Shown: one piece after another, positions 34,701-37,700 of the stretch
How positions within the stretch are numbered: the stretch's first letter is position 1
Layout: each line of letters opens with the position of its first letter
NCBI GenBank assembly: GCA_020719845.1
Contig: DYPP01000015.1
Coordinates: 1 to 40,813 of the forward strand
Reading direction: 5' to 3'
Source of the DNA: Treponema denticola
Lineage (GTDB): Bacteria > Spirochaetota > Spirochaetia > Treponematales > Breznakiellaceae
DNA: 40,813 nucleotides
Program-made: the position numbers and the translations under genes
The notes under the pieces: model-generated
The model's input: the letters and a program-made list of their open reading frames with translations, nothing else
What the model was told of the DNA's origin: nothing
The model's database searches: none

Positions 34701-37700
34701 GTTGGTAAGGAAAAAGCCGTTGGCCAGGGTGATGATGGTGCCGTCGGTGGAGATGCCACGGATGACATAGGTGTTGTTGTTGGCAGTGGAGCCGGTCACG
34801 GTGATGGCATCGCCCACGGCAAAACCGTCCTCAATCCAACTGCCGACGGAACGGGTGATGGTGTCACCGGTTTCCCCTTTGTTGGTGAAGGTGAGCGCAG
34901 TGGGGCCGTTGATTTGCCCCAGGGTGCGTCGGGTCACGGTGGCGCCGACGGCGGCTGTTTCCGTGGTCAGGGTTTCGCCGCTTTTCAGGGTCAGGGTGGC
35001 CCCGTCGGTGGAGAGGGCGCCGATGGTATAGCTGCCGTTGTTGTTGGTGGTACCGCTGACCACGATGGTGTCGCCCACGGCATAGCCTTTGGCTGCCCAA
35101 CTGGCCCCGGTCAGGGTGATGGTGTCGCTGCCGGCGGTATTGTGTTGGAAGCTCAGGCCCACCCCGGTGCAGGTCAGCGATGTCGCCACGCCGCCCTTAG
35201 TCAGGGTGACGGTGCCGGTGGTGAGGGTTTCGGTTTTCAGGGTGGCGGCAGCGGTGAAGATCAGAGTCTTACCATCGCTGGAAACACTGGCCACGGTGGC
35301 GGTGACATTGTTGCCGGTGGTGCCGGTGATAGTTAGCACATCGCCGGCCGCATAGTTCCATGTGCCGGTGGTGCGGGTCAGGCTGTCGCGGGTTTTGGTG
35401 GCGTTGTCGGTGGCGGTCAGGGAGCCGCTGAGTGAGATGGCTGTGGTGGTGGAGCCCGAGGTTTTAGTCAGGCTCAACGTGGCGGCGTTGGCAATGGTTT
35501 TGCTGCTCAGCGTGGCGGCTTCGGTCAGGGTCAGAGTCTTGCCGTCGGCGGAGATGGCGGCAATGGTGTAGCTGCCGTTGATGGTGCTGCTGCCGCTGTC
35601 ACCGGTAATGGTGAGGGTATCGCCTGCACTGAATCCATCCGTTGTCCAACTGCCGGTGGAGCGGGTGAGGGTGTCGCGGGTATCGGCCTTGGCATTGTCA
35701 GTGAAGGTAAGGGCCAGGCCACTGGTCACCGTGGAATCCACGGTGGCGGTGGTCGGTGGAGCCACCGTGGTGTTGCCGGTGCCAACCGCGCTGGCATCGG
35801 CAGTGGCCGAGGAGTCAGTATCATTGGCGGCTTTCACCGTGAGGCTACCATCGTTCAAACTCAGGTTCGTGCCCTCGGTGATTTCGGCAATCGACTGGGA
35901 AACCGTGGCATTGACGCCAATGGCGCCGGCCACATTGACATTGCCGCTGCTGGTTTTTGCGGTCGGTGTTTCGGGCAGGGTAGTGCCGTTGGTTTCCTTG
36001 CGACCGGTGGCCACGTTCATCTGCTCGCTGATCTGGCTGTCGGCGGTCTTGGTCTCACCGGTTGTGGTTGTACTGTCCGCCGTTTCCCCAGCCGAACTGG
36101 CGGTGGCCGAGGTGGTGGAATCGACCAGCGACGAGGCCTGGATGACAGCGTCCCCGCTGCCCGTGGAGCTGACATCACGATCCAGGCGGGCCAGCGCATT
36201 TTCCACATCCACGGCCAAGGCCAGGCCGAGCCCGAAACCAGCACTCTTGCCGGCGGCGTCGGCCTTGGCCGTGGTGGTTTTTTTGCTGCTATGGGTGGCC
36301 TGCATGACCAGGCCTCCGGCCAGCGCCAGGGAAGCGCCATCGGGCAGCAGCGCCTCGGTGTTGTTGACCGCAACCGTCAGAGCCACAGCCGGACTGATGG
36401 CGGCATCGCCTCCGGCGCCGGCTTCGGCAGCGGTGGTTTGCTCGTGCGCGCCTTCGGCTGTCAGACTGAGATCGCCCAGGTCACTCAGCGTGGCGCTACC
36501 GTCTATTTCGGCGCGACTGCCATTGACGCCAATATTGAGTGCCAGAGATCCGCCCACGCCGAACCCGGCCGTTCCGGACTGACAGCCGGTGGCCACGGCG
36601 GTGTTGGCGCTGCGATTGACAGCGGCGAGCGATAGATCGGCTCCATTCAGGTCAAGCACGCCGCCCGTTTTCACCGAGGCATGGGTGGTATTGGTGGCCA
36701 CATTGAGGGCAAAGGCGCCGGCACCGCCAAAGGAGCCGGAACTGGCCCCGGAAAGGGCGGTGGCGCTGGAGCTGTGCGTGGCGCTATCCGCCATGCCGGC
36801 GCTCACCGCAACGCTGTCCGTGCCGATAAAGGTGAGGCTTCCGTCCAGATATGCGGTGTTGGTGGTCACCACCACGTTGCCGGCCGCGGCAATGCCGCCG
36901 CCAATGGTTGCCGAGGGTGTGTTGGTGGAACTGGCATCGACCTTGGTGGTGACTGAACTGGCGGATGTGGTAGCGACGACCACGTCGCCACTGGCGTTAA
37001 TGGTGCTGGCAGACCCCGTCACATGGGCATCGGTGTTTTGCGTCAGTACGGAAATGCCGACCGCTCCGGCTATGGAGAGCGGATTGCTGGTGGTTCCTGT
37101 ACCGCCAGTTCCGCCGGTGGTTCCGGTGGTGTTGCCGGTACTCATGGCGCTGCTGCCCAACAGGGAACTGAGCAAACCGCCATTGCCATCAGCTCCGCCA
37201 GGCGTGGAGACGGCGGTGGTGACCAGGGTATTGCTTGAGTCGGCTAGGACGGTGAGATTATCGGAGGAGGTAATCTGAAAACCTCCCTCCAACGCTGCTT
37301 GCGTATCCGTGACCACGATACTGACTGCCACCACCCCGCCAGCCTGGGTCATGCCGCCCACTGTGCCATCGGCCACCGTGGTGATAGTGGTGCTGTTGTC
37401 GGCCAGAATATCGATATCACCGCTCGCGGAGAGGGTGGAGGTGCCGGTGACCGTGGCACTGGCCCAGCTGATCACCACCGAAACGCTGCCCGCGGCATCA
37501 ATGAGTGGCGTGCCGAGGGATTCGGCGCTATTGGTGGCGGCTACCGTCGAACTGGCGGAGAGAACAATGTCGCCATTGAAAGCAGTGATGGAGCTGTTGC
37601 TGACCGCCACAGTGGCGCTGGAGTTTTCCACCAGTACCTTGAGCGGGAAGGGGATGGCCAGAGTCTGTTCGTCGATGGTGGAATCGGCAGTTATGCTGAC

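Larger units (their letters stand above)
27000..36800 (-). repeat. Five copies of a composite super-repeat, three carrying GSW clusters
   Basis: A motif of the type KADAAGxxxGFGxGLALxVxVDxxxAxLxRDL recurs with anchors near 36262, 33655, 31335, 28900 and 27670. Spacings are about 2.6, 2.3, 2.4 and 1.2 kb. The first three units each include a cluster of GSW modules and the fourth does not, which explains its shorter spacing. Other shared parts are the LPDGAxLxIAGxLxLQADHSGS strand and the linker ending in QxxFxxxxxAxxGKxxP. Confidence 0.75.

Noticed and set aside
19400-36800. Regular repeats considered as a CRISPR array
   Set aside because: The repeats are coding, in frame, degenerate and hundreds to thousands of bases long, with no short identical repeats separated by unique spacers.
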